This document shows positions 22,481-32,850 of a stretch of DNA of 64,000 bases, in pieces (positions within the stretch are counted from its first letter, which is position 1; the number at the start of each line of letters is the position of its first letter). This DNA comes from Lepus europaeus (taxonomy: Eukaryota; Chordata; Mammalia; Lagomorpha; Leporidae). The stretch is from positions 14,291,218-14,355,217 of the forward strand of contig NC_084850.1 in NCBI RefSeq assembly GCF_033115175.1, in the 5' to 3' direction. A model generated the notes under the pieces. It was given only the letters and a program-made list of their open reading frames with translations, had not been told where the DNA came from and ran no database searches. The position numbers and the translations under genes were made by a program.

Positions 22481-24087
22481 TGTTTAACAAATGTGCTTGT
22501 AGGAAAGGGATTGACAGCCTATAGCATGTAGGATATTACACATGTTATACAACACTTGATTTTTCCTAAAACCTATAGCTTCCTATACTAATGTGACCTA
22601 ACATAGTCACCAGTCCAGGTCCTTCCCTGATAATACAACCTGTGATTCCTACTACCCAATGGACAGGTTCACATATACAACCCACAGTGTTAAAATCTAC
22701 ATGGCCTGTATTTAGCTCATCCAATACACACTTCCTCATGTCTATTCCTACCTCATGTCACCCTCTGTCATCTTCATTCTCAGCTAGGAAGAACAGATTC
22801 TACTTCAGCAGCAACCTTCAACACTCAAAAGCATTATGCACCACTCCACCATTTCACAGAACTTCTCTAAAATTCCCTTGAACATATTTTTCTGCCTCCC
22901 CATCTCTCACCCATAGCCTGACTTGAGCACCTTGCCATTTTGCTTTGCTTTGTTTACTTGATTGATGAATGAATAAATGAAATAATGCATGAGTCATTCA
23001 AAATACTAAAGGGTCTTTTACATTCAATAATTGAAAATGTGTAGTTTGTCCCTGTCTGGTTGCTCTACCTGAAAGGAAGAAACCTAAACAGTTACAGTCT
23101 CTCCAGTACTTTCAGAATTCCCATTGAAACTACCACTGAGATAGTCATTACCACATTGCATCCCCAGGCCAAAACACCATCTTGCAGGGCAGGGTTTTGG
23201 AGAATGGTGCTTCTTGCTTTTGACCCAACACACTTCTGTTAGTTTAACAAGGAAGCACGCCCTCCATGAGTTTTACATCTAATGTTTGCACCTTGAGATA
23301 ATCTTCTGTCTTGACAGTATTTGGACACCTGCCCTCCATGGTGCCAATAGATAAGAGAACAAGGGAGACAGTCTGAGCTGGAGGCAGCATCTGCATCATT
23401 TTTCAAAGCATGTCCACCTGGATCCCTTTATCAGCAGTCATTGAGGCTTTTTTTTTCCCAAGAATTCCCCCTGATTTCAGCTATGCCTTCCCTTCCTCTG
23501 CTCATTGGCATTACTGCCAGTTTCAGCTACCCACTGCTGGTCCTCCACCCCATGCATTCACATAGCCCCAACCTCTATTAGGAGTCCCACTGTGCAGGGT
23601 TCTCAGCTTGGGACATCAGCCCAGGTTTGAAGTGTTAGCTGCTGAACAGAGGAAGAATCATAGAGATGTCACACTAGCTCGTGATTGCCTGGGAAGTAGA
23701 GGAAGAGAGAAAGTGGAAGAGCACGTCTAGTTTCTTTCATAAGCTATCCTGTATAAGTTGCTTGGTAAAAAGTAACCATTAAAATTTTGACAACTCTTTT
23801 AAATTCAGAGTTTTTGAAAGACAAATTTATATTGGAACTAATAAACTTTTCTAGCAAAATCAAATCTAGATTTCAAGGATCTTGTAAATTTTAGCAGACA
23901 GAATTTGCTCTCTTTCATTCATCAGAACTTTTCCATATTGCTCTATGAAATAGCTTCTATCTCAGGAGGCTGAGAAGTTTCTGTGTGAGTGAAAATTCTG
24001 AACACCTTTCCCAGTGACTTTTGGCACACTGCAAGCCAGGACTTTCCAAAGAAGCAGGTACACAGCAAGGAGTAGTGGAAGATGCTT
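22481..24087. other. unassigned intergenic stretch
   Basis: No gene and no clear repeat family. 'tgatgaatgaataaatgaa' near 22963 is the sort of tail seen in old L2/MIR copies but is not enough for a call. It has no counterpart in unit 3, so it is a unit 2 insert or is deleted elsewhere. Confidence 0.4.
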
Positions 24088-24445
24088 GTCTTAGTCTGCT
24101 ATGGTTGCTATAACAAGATACTGTGGACTGAATATTTCTCTGTTCTGGAGCCATGAGATTCAAGATTAAAGTGCTAGAAGATATGATATCTTGCCTCACT
24201 TCCTGGTCTGTAGATGATCATTTGCTCATTCTTGAAAGAGAGAGAGAGAGCGAGAGAGAGAGAGGAAGGGAAAGAGAGATGCTGTCTCTTTTTCTAAGAA
24301 TACAAATTTTGTCTTGGGAGCTACATCTAATACTTCCAAAGACAACTTCTACCTCTTGATACCTTCCTGTTGTGGTTTAGAGTTTGAAAATATGAATTTG
24401 GCGGGAGGACACAAACATTCAATTCACAACTATTGTTAGCCTCCC
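24088..24445 (-). mobile_element. MaLR-type LTR relic, antisense
   Basis: It starts 'cttgtcttagtctgctatgg', the antisense 3' end typical of MLT1-like solo LTRs, then 'cttcctggtctgtagatgat' and a (GA)n insert at 24234-24262. No internal retroviral genes are present. Confidence 0.65.
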
Positions 24446-24749
24446 AGAACTCATACCCCATAGATGCTTGCTTACACAGAGATTTCTATGGGTTTTTCTC
24501 TTCTACCACTTATGAAAAAAACTTAGAATTGTAGCCACATGGGTAAAACCAGTTGTTCAGTTGCCAATTTCATAGAAGATATCCTGTTAAAATCTACTGC
24601 AAATACCTAGGTGGTTTCAAAAACAATCTATAATACTTCTGAGTTATACCTGAATAAGCAGATTATGAATCCAATCATATAGTCTATTCACTGGCCCAAC
24701 TGGAATACATTTTGAGACTGTATTAAATATACCTGGGCAATGAGCATAT

Positions 24750-25215
24750 ATTAATTTCCCAGGGTTATCACATCACGTCACCACAAACTGGATTGTGTGA
24801 AACAAGAAGAAACCAAGAAGCTAACAGAACAAAATCAAGGTGTTAGGAGATTGGTTTCCTTCTGGACACTTTGAGGAAGAATTCTTTCCATGGCTTTCTC
24901 CTAGCCTCTGGTGGTTTCTGCAAATCTTTGGCATTCCTTTTCTCATAGATGCCTCACCCCAATCTCTGACTTCACTCCTCACTTCCCCTTCTCCCATCAT
25001 CTGTCTATTCTTTAATTAGATAGATAGATACAGATAAATATATATCTCTGTCATTCTGTCATTGAATTAGAGCCCAACATAAATCCAAGATGACCTCTTT
25101 TCACAATTCTTAATATAATAACTATATCTACAGAGGCTATTCACAACAAGCTTACATTCACAGACATTATAAAGGAGGACTTGGAGCTATCTTTTGGGGG
25201 ATCAAAACAAATCAG
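24750..25215 (-). mobile_element. old LTR-like interspersed repeat, antisense
   Basis: 'accacaaactggattgtgtg', 'cctctggtggtttctgcaaa' and 'ccccaatctctgacttc' occur in the order of a widespread mammalian MaLR-like repeat. A short (GATA)n lies at about 25017-25030. The family name is not certain. Confidence 0.45.
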
Positions 25216-25284
25216 TAAAAAAACAGATCAGAAAACAAAAGTTTCCAAAGTGAAGTTTTAAGATCAAGGGGCTGTTGTTATCAG

Positions 25285-25612
25285 GTTTCTTAGTCCACTT
25301 GTGTTGCTATAGTAAAATACCACAGGTTAGATAATTTGTAAAGAATAAAATTATAATTTTCATGGCTCTGGAAGCTAGGCACTCTAAGACCAAGAAAATG
25401 CCAGCAGGACTGCCATCTTGTGAAATCTACACTCTGTCTTTACAATGTGCCTTGTTGCTGCATCCTCCAGAGGGAAGGAGTGCTTAGTTACCATGCAGTG
25501 GGAGGGAGAGAATGATAAGGGAATGTTCCTTTCAGTCTGAAGCCTTCCAAAGGTGAATGAAGGAATCGGGGAGCAGGGTCTTTCATTTATGAAGATATAC
25601 TAATATTTCTCC
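25285..25612 (-). mobile_element. MLT1-type LTR relic, antisense
   Basis: It contains 'ttcttagtccacttgtgttg', 'atgccagcaggactgccatc' and 'gttgctgcatcctccagagg' in the expected antisense order for an MLT1 solo LTR. From 25613 the sequence becomes MAGE 3' flank shared with units 1 and 3. Confidence 0.65.
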
Positions 25613-26223
25613 TCCTTTCTTGTAGAAGTCAAACAAATATAGGCACATATCATTTAATTTTACAGAACGGATGGAAAAGTTTAAAGAAATAAAACAAATA
25701 GTCATCAATTACCTTTTCTGTATATTTTCTGCAAGTGTGATAAATAGCAATAACTGTGTGAAAATGTCATTCAAGAACTCATATTTTAAAGGTAATAAAT
25801 GTTTCTGTTACTCTTTATAATTTTAGTTATGGGATTACTTTAAGATTTTAACATGATTTTAACATGGAATATTTGTACATTTGGGGGTCACAGTAAAATA
25901 TTTCAACATATAAATACAGCATAAATTATCAAATCATAAAGATACCATTTCCATAAATTTTATTTATATTTGTAGCCTACAATTTCCTCTCTTCCAACTG
26001 ATCATACAGTATATAACACATTATTGTGGACAATAGTCACACCACAGTGCTTGTAACATTGGAACTTAGTACTCTATCCATTAGGGTTTTGGTTATACAA
26101 TATCTTCCACTAACTGGAACAATATTTGAAAATTATCAAGAAAAAATATTCAGACAATCCATTTAGAACATGAACACAAAGCTGTCATACACTATGAACT
26201 CTCTTCCTGACCCTAACATTCCC

Positions 26224-26875
26224 CTAATTAGAATCTTGACTTCTAGGGCCAGGGCTGTAGCGTAGCGGGTAGAGCCACCGCCTGCAGTGCTGGCATCCCA
26301 TATGGGCGCCGGTTCGAGTCCCAGCTGCTCCACTTCTTCTTCAGCTCTCTGCTATGGCCTGGGAAAGCAGTAGAAGATGGCCCAAGTCCTTGAGCCCCTG
26401 CACCTGCGTGGGAGACCCGGAGGAAGCTCCTGACTCCTGGCTTCGGATCGGCGCAGCTCCAGCCGTTGCGGCCATCTGGGGAGTGAACCAGTGGATGGAA
26501 GACCTCTCTTGCTCTCTCTCTCTGCCCCTCCTTCTCTCTCTGTGTAACTCATACTTTGAAATAAATAAGTCAATCTTTAAAACAACAATCTTGACTTCTG
26601 TCTTCAGAATAGTAGCTCCAAACACTGAAGAATCTGCCTCACTATTCATCTGGGATAGGAGAAACTCCTGATCAATACTGTGCAATGAACTGCAGTAGTG
26701 TTGGCCATGGGATATCATTTGCACTGGGGTCTCTCTTTCTCAACTGAAAGTCTCATCGTAGCAGTTGGCAAAGGAAATGAGGTCACTTCCATTCACCTTA
26801 GCCAAAAATTCCAGAACTTTAAACTACTGGCTTCAGCATGGGCTTTTGGTCCCCACAGGAACTCATATGGTTGGA
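26224..26875 (-). pseudogene. MAGE relic of unit 2: C-terminal third only
   Basis: On the minus strand this aligns with the last ~300 bases of the MAGE CDS at 3957-4260, keeping the counterparts of 'ttccagaactt', 'gccaaaaattcc' and 'cctcactattc'. The stop-equivalent is at 26224. A C-SINE (26245-26586) sits in the last few codons, and small indels break the frame. Near 26870-26880 the homology to the CDS stops and 5' block sequence begins (match near 17385 and 44735). Everything from the middle of the MAGE homology domain through exon 2 and the proximal half of intron 1 is therefore deleted. It cannot encode a MAGE protein. Confidence 0.85.
26245..26586 (+). mobile_element. C-SINE2 inside the MAGE relic, 13-base target-site duplication
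   Basis: It opens 'agggccagggctgtagcgta' and ends with an A-rich tail. 'aatcttgacttct' is duplicated at 26232-26244 and 26587-26599. It is a well-conserved copy with intact 'ggttcgagtcc' B-box. Confidence 0.93.
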
Positions 26876-28555
26876 GGTGGTTCCAGCTACCTTGGGTGGA
26901 AGGTCGCTTCAGTCCTCCCTCAGAGACCTCTTCTTGTTTCATGGCAGGCTGCAGGACTGCTTTCTGTTAACCTCACTTTACACCCTGCACTAAACTTCAT
27001 CTCCCTCAGACTCCCAAAGCGGAAGTCAGGAAATACCACATGTGGCAACCCTGCCCCGTGGCCTCCCAGGTCTGATAGAGGAGACAGAATTCTGTGGGAT
27101 GTCTCTATATAGGGTGGGAGGTTCCCTACATGCTCTTCAAGGTCCACATCTTGACACCTGGCAAGGCCTAAGACTCCTCCCTCTGCTGAACTCAATACCC
27201 AGGAACCAGATCAAGGCTTTCACCTCCCTAAGAACACTCCACAGACAAAAATGACAGCATGGCATAACCTATTACCATGCCCCTTGTCTTCCTCTGATAA
27301 TATCAATAGTATAAAATGTTGGGACACATTTACACTGAAGTAATATGTGCCCACAGCATTTAATTGAACCTTGTAGGGTCTCAGACAACCCCTGCCAAGC
27401 TACTGATGCTCAGACAAGTGAAGAGAAAGCATTTCATATACCCCTGCCTACATTCTCCCAGGGCTGACAGCAGCTCCTAGACCCTATCTGATCTGCAAAA
27501 GAGGAACCCTCTTTTCCCGCTCAGGTAATGCATATTTTTCCTTTGTCCAAGGTCTCACTTCCATGAGACAAGCTCCATCAATTCCTGCTTTAAAAAAAAA
27601 GTCAAGCACCATGTCTGATCACTACTGTCTATGTCCTCCACGGGTGACTGGTGGTGAGCATAAAATGGGGATTCTGCAGGGCGCCATCATTCAGTGGCAG
27701 GAGACAACATTAGCCATCCTCAGAGTGTTCATATTTACTGCTGACACAGCCTGCACTGCTTCCCTTCTTCTGACCTGAGGATGCCTTCCTGGAATAAGGC
27801 CTAAGTTTCCCTGAGACATCCAAAACAGTAAGTCAGAGGAAGAAAGAGGACATCAGTGGTCGACTCCCTGGTTGCCTGGCACTAGCCTTCTCTTGTTGAA
27901 GCTTTAAAGTTCTAGGGATTCCTTGCTCTGGCAACCTATCGAGTTAGGCCTCCCCTCCCACGTTCTCGAAACAGAATGTAATCATATATGAGAACGCAGC
28001 CTGGGCTAACCCAGGACTCAGAGCAGAGGCGGGATAAGCCTGGGACCTCCCGATTCTGGGGACCCAGACCTCTCACTTCCCCAGCAGGGTCTTCATTCTA
28101 AAGAGTCTGTCATGATCTGGGGCTCTTTGCTCCAAAGACTCCAGGCTGCAAAAAACCTCTGCTCCTTCAGACTTCAGGGTGGAAGTCAGGAAACCCGGCC
28201 TGGGGTTCCCAGGGCTCAGAACAGAGGGATGGCAAGGCTGGGAGCCTCCTTGTACAGTTTAGCCCAGGAAGGGGGCCAGGCTCCCACTATCCTCCAGTCA
28301 AGGTCCTGGGGGCCAGCTCCAGTGGCTGGCGCGCAAGTTCACCGGCCTTCTCCTACTGGCTTGGAGCTAGCCCTGACCTCCAGTTTCACCACCACCAGCC
28401 CTTCCCTGCCTCTGTCCAAGGTCCAGTCTTTCCTTGTTTGTAGTGAGAATCCTAGGTTCCCACTTAACTGACATTGGAACTGTTTACTCTTTTTAAAATT
28501 GTGCTTAAGGAGGAAGGGCCCCGCTAAAGAGCCAATCTGTAATACATTGGAATTT

Positions 28556-28630
28556 CTTTTTTTAACATTTATTGATTTATTTCAGAGGTACAGTTACAAA
28601 GAGAGGGAGAGACAGAGTGTTTATAAAGAA
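28556..28630 (-). mobile_element. C-SINE tail fragment, antisense
   Basis: Only 'taacatttattgatttattt' and 'cagttacaaagagagggaga' remain. The rest of the element is missing. Confidence 0.6.
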
Positions 28631-28639
28631 GAAAAAAAA

Positions 28640-29500
28640 GTTTTCATTTTAAAGCCTGTGCGGTGCGGTCTGGGGCTCTTCTCTGATTCCACTTCAGAAA
28701 CAAACAAATAAACAAACTCCCCTTCTTCATATATCCAAAATGGACGTTTCGATACATCCCATCCGGGAACGCTGCCCTCCGCCCTGCCCCCCCCCCCTGC
28801 AGGTGCAGGTGCAGGAGCTGGGGGCGGGGGGAGGCCCAGGGCTCAAAGCAGGGGAACGGCGAGGCTGAGAATTTCCGTGACTGGGGGCTCCTCACTTTCC
28901 CCTGGGGGTCTTCATTTATACCCCCGAGGGCCCGGGACTCCTCCCTCTGCTGACCAGAGTGGAGCCTGCTCAGAAACAGCAGGTCCACCCTCCGACGCCC
29001 AAGACGGAAAGCGGGAAATACTCCCCCCGCGACCCCAGCCGGGGGCCTCCCAGACCTCCCAACAGCGCCAAAGGAGTCCGAGGGTCTGCGTATCTGTGGG
29101 GAAACAGCCCCGTGCTCCCTCAGAGACCCAACCTTAACACGCACCAGAGCCCGGGACGCTTTTATTAAGCTGAGTCCACCTCCCTCAGGCAAAGACTCAC
29201 CTGCTTCAGAAGAGGGAGAAAGTCAGGAAACAGCAAAACCTGAGACTGGGCCCGGAGCTTCCTCTGCTGTGCCTGCACACGCTGCTCAGAATGGCGCCCC
29301 TTTATATAGGTGGTGGGCGGTGCCTGAGGCCGCCTTGCGAGCCCGCGTCCTGATGATTGGCCAGGCCGAAGCCTCCTGCCTCTCTGGACCCGAAGTCACA
29401 CCCCTCGGAACTTGCTAAGGAAGTCAGGGAAGAACAGTCAGGGTCCCGGAGACCTGCTGGACCTCACGGCCAAGATAGGACAGGACTCGGTTCCACTGTA
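28640..29500. promoter_or_regulatory. CpG-rich island-like region
   Basis: CpG dinucleotides are frequent, for example in 'ccctccgacgcccaagacgg' and 'ccccgcgaccccagccgggg', in a window otherwise poor in them. A C8-10 run near 28789 and 'gggggcggggggagg' near 28820 add to the GC content. The matching parts of blocks A and C have largely TpG/CpA at these places. It covers the promoter copy at 29.3 kb. Confidence 0.7.
29201..29365 (-). promoter_or_regulatory. MAGE promoter and exon 1 copy B (best preserved)
   Basis: On the minus strand the order is CCAAT box (complement of 'attgg', 29356-29360), GC box 'gcaccgcccacc' (about 29311-29322) and TATA box 'tatataaa' (29301-29308). A start is expected near 29270-29278. 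An exon of roughly 75 bases follows, ending in a consensus donor 'gaagcag|gtgagtc' with GT at 29200-29199. It faces the MAGE genes. All elements are kept only in this copy. Its own coding unit is destroyed, so any transcript would need to splice to another exon 2, for example that at 5255-5329. Confidence 0.65.
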
Positions 29501-29736
29501 TCTGCAGTGAGAGGGCCCCTCCTTCCTCCTACCAGTTCCTCGCCTCCTATCGGGGAAGGCCTAGGACTCCTCCTTCTGCCATTCTGAGTCGCACCCTGTT
29601 GGGCAAAACTTCACCTCCCTTAGCCTTTCACGATGGAAGAACCGAAATCTAGGCATCCTGCCAGGCTGCCAGGGGTGATGGCAGGAAAGTGGAGCGGTTT
29701 AAATAAATAAAAATCGTTTAAAAAAAAAAGCCGCGG

Positions 29737-30020
29737 GGTGGGGTGGGGGCACTGCAGCTTAAGCAGGTAAAGCCACCGCCTGCAGTGCCGGCATCCCATA
29801 TGGCACTAGTTCAAGACCCTGCTGCTCCACTTCTGATCCAGCTCTCTTTTTTTTAGCTCTGTGCTATGGCCTGGGAAAGCAGTGGAAGATGGCCCAAACT
29901 CCTGGGCCCCTGCACCCGCGTGGGAGACCTGGAAGAAGCCCCTGGCTCCTGGCTCCTGGCTCTGAATCAGCACAGCTCCAGCCGTCGCGGCCATTTGCGG
30001 AGTGAACCAGCGGATGGAAG

Positions 30021-30071
<51 letters not shown>

Positions 30072-30118
30072 CTCCTCTCTCTGTGTAACTCTGACTTTCA
30101 AGTAAATAAATAAAGAAA
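29737..30118 (+). mobile_element. C-SINE2
   Basis: 'ccgcctgcagtgccggcatc', a long (CT)n at 30022-30066 and 'caagtaaataaataaagaaa' identify it. A 5' G-rich run and an A run at 29719-29729 blur the left edge. Confidence 0.88.
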
Positions 30119-30245
30119 AAGGGAAAATAGAAAATGGAGCATTTATTTCTCCTCTTTTGTGGTATGGGAGGTTCCCCCTCCTCTTCCATGCCCCCACCTT
30201 AAAGACGATGGGGTTCGAAACTTCTCCCTCTACCAATGTGAGTCC

Positions 30246-30605
30246 AGCTTTTCTTTTCTTTTTTTTTTTAATTTTTGTTTCTTTTCTTTTACTTCCTTTC
30301 CTTCGCTTCTGTTTTCTTTCGTTCTCCCTTGCTCCCTCACTTCTTCTTTGCTTTTCTTCTCTCTATAAATAAAAGCAATTTTCTGCATTACATACACAGA
30401 ATTTTAAGAACACAATGAGCCATGGAACCCACCCTTCCTCTTTTTTCCTTTTTTATTTTTCTTTTAATTTTTTACCATGATACACTTTCAATTTAGTGTT
30501 TTAATTTTTAGTATTATAGAGTTAACAGATTTTATGTATGTCATAGATACAATTCTGGTTTTAGCTTTTAGAAATATAAAGAGAATAGAATTCATGTACA
30601 TGTTT
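30246..30605 (-). mobile_element. antisense L1 3' UTR fragments
   Basis: T-rich and CT-rich sequence with 'cacagaattttaagaacaca' and 'ttaattttttaccatgatac' resembles the antisense L1 3' UTR at 47915-48110 and 49700-49880. Confidence 0.5.
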
Positions 30606-30935
30606 TTTTTTTAATATTTATTGATTGATTTGAAAGACAGAGTTACAGAGAGGCAGAGGCAGAAAAGGAGAGAGAGAGATTCTCCATCCACTGGTTCACT
30701 CCCCAAATGGCGACAATGGCTGGAGCTGAGCCCATCTGAAGCCAGGAGCCAGGAGATTCCTCCAGGTCTCCCATGGGGGTGCAGGGCCCAACTTCTTGAG
30801 CCATCTTCTACTGCTTTCCCAGGCCATAGAAGAAAGCTGGATAGGAAGTGGAGCAGCCAGGACTCGAATCAGCACCCATATAGGATGCCAGCAATGCAGG
30901 TAGTGGTTTTACCCACTATGCCACAACCACGGCCC
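30606..30935 (-). mobile_element. C-SINE2, antisense
   Basis: It runs from 'taatatttattgattgattt' to 'actatgccacaaccacggcc'. The 112-codon frame at 30621-30959 is SINE-derived. Confidence 0.88.
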
Positions 30936-31032
30936 CCTCTTTACATTTCTGAAAGCTAAAAAACAGAATTGTAAAGGAATAAATAAATAAAATTTTAAAA
31001 GAATTTAAAAAATGGAATAAAAACCAGAATTG

Positions 31033-31370
31033 GGCCGGTGCCGAGGCTCAATAGGCTAATCCTCCGCCTGCAGTGCCGGCACACCAGGTTCTAGTCCCGG
31101 TCAGGGCGCCGGATTCTGTCCCGGTTGCTCCTCTTCCAGGCCAGCTCTCTGCTATGGCCCAGAAGTGCAGTGGAGGATGGCCCAAGTCCTTGGGCCCTGC
31201 ACCCCATGGGAGACCAGGAGAAGCACCTGGCTCCTGGCTTCGGATCAGCGCGGTGTGCCAGCCGCAGCACGCCGGCCGCGGCGGCCATTGGAGGGTGAAC
31301 CAACGGCAAAGGAAGACCTTTCTCCCTGTCTCTCTCTCACTGTCCACTCTGCCTGTCAAAAAGAAAAAAA
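31033..31370 (+). mobile_element. C-SINE, type 3
   Basis: It opens 'gggccggtgccgaggctcaa', has 'ggttctagtcccggtcaggg' and ends 'ctctgcctgtcaaaaag'. Flanks 'aaaaaccagaatt' and 'aaaaaacagaatt' form the target-site duplication. Confidence 0.92.
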
Positions 31371-31432
31371 AGAAAAGAAAGAAAAAACAGAATTGTATCT
31401 ATGACATACATGAAATGTGTTAACTTTATAAT

Positions 31433-31630
31433 AATGCTGGCATCCCATATGGGTGCTGGTTCAAGTCCCGGCTGTTCCACTTCTGATCCATCTCTCTGCT
31501 ATGCCCTGGGAAAGCAGTCCAAGATGGCCTAAGTCCTTGAGCCCTTGCACCTACATGGGAGACCTGGCTTCGGATCGGCTCAACTCCTACCATTGAGGCC
31601 ATGTGGGGAGTGAACCAGCGGATAGGAGAA

Positions 31631-31662
<32 letters not shown>

Positions 31663-31741
31663 ATCTCTACCTCTCTGCCTCTCCTTCACTTTGTGTGTAA
31701 CTGTGACTTTCAAATAAAATAAATAAATCTTTTACAAAAAA
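31433..31741 (+). mobile_element. C-SINE2 lacking its first ~40 bases
   Basis: It starts abruptly at 'aatgctggcatcccatatgg' and runs to 'aaataaataaatcttttac'. The missing 5' end is represented in opposite orientation at 31815-31882. Confidence 0.85.
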
Positions 31742-31814
31742 AGTACCATAGTAAAAATTTAAAGAAAAATAAAAAAGAAAAGAACAGGGAGGGTGGGTTG
31801 CAAGGCTCATTGTG

Positions 31815-31882
31815 ATGAGCCCATATGAGATGCCAGCGCTGCAGGTTGTGGCTTTACCTGCTATGCCACAGCGCTGGCCCTT
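31815..31882 (-). mobile_element. 5' end fragment of a C-SINE, antisense
   Basis: 'agcccatatgagatgccagc' to 'tatgccacagcgctggccc' is the reverse complement of the first 65 or so bases of a C-SINE. The rest of that element is absent on this side. Confidence 0.8.
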
Positions 31883-31884
31883 CA

Positions 31885-32850
31885 TATGTACAGTCTAAGA
31901 AAATAACCATACTTCCCTTCCTCTATCCCTCCCTCAATGCTCCTCCTTTTTGCTTTCTTTTTTCTTCAATATTTGCAAAAACATGATTTCAGTCCACTCC
32001 GTAATCACAGGCTTAAATCACCAGCAACTATAATATTCAACAAATAAAAAACAGAAACACCATAGTTCCACAGGAGTACAAACAAGGGCAGAAAATAACA
32101 AATCACAAGATGTACATTTCATCCCTCTACATTTTTTTTGGTATTCTATATTAATTACCACAAATAAGAGAAAACATGATATTTGTCTTTTTGTGACTGG
32201 CTTATTTCATTACGTATAATGGTGTCTAGTTGCATCCATTTTATTGCAAAAAAACAGGATTCCATTCTTTTATGGCTGAGTAGTATTCCATAGTGTATAT
32301 ATACCACATTTCTTGATGCAGTCATCAGTTGATGGACATCTGAGTTGACTCTGTTCCTTGCTATTGTGAATTGTGCTGCATATAAACATGGGAGTACAAA
32401 TAACTCTTTCATGCGCTGATTTCACTTCGTTTTGGTAAATTACCAGGAGTGGAATGACTGGGTCGTATGACAGATCTATTTCCAGATTTCTGAATGATCT
32501 TCACAATATTTTCCATAATGGTCGTACTAGTTTACCTTTCCATGAACAGTATATTAGGGTACCTTTTTCCCCACACCCTCGACAGCATTTATTATTTTTT
32601 TTTTGATCTTTGGATGATAGTCATTCTCATTGGGGTGAGCTGAAATCTTGCTGTGGTTTTTATCTGCATTTTTCTGATTGTTGTTGATCCTCAACATTTT
32701 TCGTGTGTCAGTTGGTCATTTGAATGCCATCTTTGAGAAATGCCTGTTTTCATCTTTTGCTCATTTCTTAACTGGATTACTTGTTTTATTGTTGATGAGT
32801 ATTTTGAGCTCTTTGTAGATCCTGGTTATTAATCCTTTAATAGTTGCATA
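31885..32850 (-). mobile_element. L1 3' portion, antisense
   Basis: Antisense 3' UTR (to about 32160) is followed by antisense ORF2 C-terminus: 'ggctgagtagtattccatag', 'tgcatccattttattgc', 'gttgatggacatctgagttg'. The frame is broken. It is of an older L1 type than the 3' UTRs at 3.4 and 12.5 kb. Confidence 0.82.

Larger units (their letters stand above)
26876..30245 (-). repeat. MAGE 5' region of unit 2 (block B)
   Basis: It aligns with the distal part of block A (17385-19600) and of block C (44735-47495). It is the most GC- and CpG-rich of the three, especially 28640-29500. Its proximal half was lost in the deletion that made the unit 2 relic. Frames such as 28112-28471 or 28644-29192 lie in repeat or intron sequence and show no protein family. 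Confidence 0.78.

Noticed and set aside
28644..29192. 182-codon minus-strand ORF beginning just inside intron 1 of promoter copy B
   Set aside because: It lies in a CpG-rich region with few stops by chance, starts 7-8 bases after the donor site, ends in a SINE fragment and has no family resemblance. An intron-retained product cannot be excluded but is not supported.
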